64,000 bases of DNA from Bradyrhizobium sp. 190. GTDB taxonomy: Bacteria; Pseudomonadota; Alphaproteobacteria; Rhizobiales; Xanthobacteraceae. Shown one piece after another: positions 63,798-64,000 of the stretch (position 1 is its first letter; every line of letters begins with the position of its first letter). A model generated the notes under the pieces. The model searched no databases, was not told the origin of the DNA, and saw nothing but the letters and a program-made list of their open reading frames with translations. Location of the stretch: assembly GCF_023073415.1 (NCBI RefSeq), contig NZ_JADPJL010000005.1, positions 62,001-126,000 of the forward strand, read 5' to 3'. Both the position numbers and the translations under genes were made by a program.

Positions 63798-64000
63798 TAT
63801 GCCGAAACGTACCCTTCAGGGCGTGGTCGTGAGCGACAAGCAAGCCAAGACGGTGGTGGTGCGCGTCGATCGCCGCTTCACCCATCCGATCTACAAGAAG
63901 ACGATCCGCCAGTCCAAGAACTACCACGCGCACGACGAGAACAACGAGTTCAAGCCGGGCGACATGGTGTGGATCGAGGAAAGCAAGCCGATCTCCAAGT
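63798..64000 (+). CDS. rpsQ: 30S ribosomal protein S17 (partial, cut by window end)
   Basis: The first ~67 residues of S17: [20 protein letters not shown], then [20 protein letters not shown] and [14 protein letters not shown]. The gene runs off the right edge of the window; the usual length is about 80-84 residues. ATG 63798, 10 bp after rpmC. Confidence 0.96.

Overview
This is a GC-rich chromosomal segment of an alphaproteobacterium, most likely Bradyrhizobium or a close relative in the Nitrobacteraceae. The assignment rests on the ribosomal/RNA-polymerase gene order (tRNA-Trp, secE-nusG-rplKA, rplJL-rpoBC, rpsL-rpsG-fusA-tuf, then the S10 operon), on the wording of the ribosomal and polymerase proteins, on alphaproteobacterial families such as HdeD, DUF3618 and ECF41, and on dispersed palindromes of the kind that litter Bradyrhizobium genomes. 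I judged this by reading; no search was run.

Layout. (1) 1-6000: accessory stretch with YbaN/DUF454, an M20 peptidase, HdeD, a LapA-like membrane protein, a patatin and a GntP permease. It is bracketed by two direct copies of a ~143-bp repeat that ends in the 3' half of a tRNA-Gly(UCC). (2) 6161-9507: a two-gene module of cytosolic subtilisin-like protease and ComEC-like metallo-beta-lactamase, fused at an ATGA overlap. It has lower-GC texture and is my main candidate for an undescribed system. (3) 9798-14858: two tandem secreted proteins, each joining a LivJ-type binding domain to a TAXI-type binding domain. (4) 15151-26720: CoA/acyl metabolism: a class III CoA-transferase, RidA, TetR, ACAD11-like dehydrogenase, kinase-like phosphotransferase, two SDRs, histidine phosphatase and serine hydrolase, separated by palindromic repeats. 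The ACAD plus kinase pair suggests 4-hydroxyacyl-CoA breakdown.

(5) 26874-31341: tRNA-Trp, then a frameshifted YihY gene and a tightly coupled four-gene operon of Ala-rich, helix-forming, membrane-associated proteins, lying upstream of secE. (6) 31584-46976: secE-nusG-rplK-rplA, a strong terminator, a 2-hydroxyacid dehydrogenase, an ECF41 sigma operon on the minus strand with a recognisable ECF41-type promoter, then rplJ-rplL-rpoB-rpoC and a terminator. The translation/transcription block is therefore interrupted by accessory genes. (7) 47076-53888: a LuxR-type regulator, a flavin amine-oxidase/methyltransferase fusion, an ABC exporter with polyacidic tails, and a convergent FAD oxidoreductase whose polyserine tail is the antisense of the exporter's polyaspartate tail. 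(8) 54599-64000: rpsL, rpsG, fusA, tuf and the S10 operon (rpsJ, rplC, D, W, B, rpsS, rplV, rpsC, rplP, rpmC, and rpsQ cut by the window edge).

How they work together: the housekeeping blocks supply ribosomes, elongation factors and RNA polymerase. The gaps between these blocks hold regulatory, transport and stress genes. No CRISPR array, complete prophage, transposase or rRNA gene was seen.
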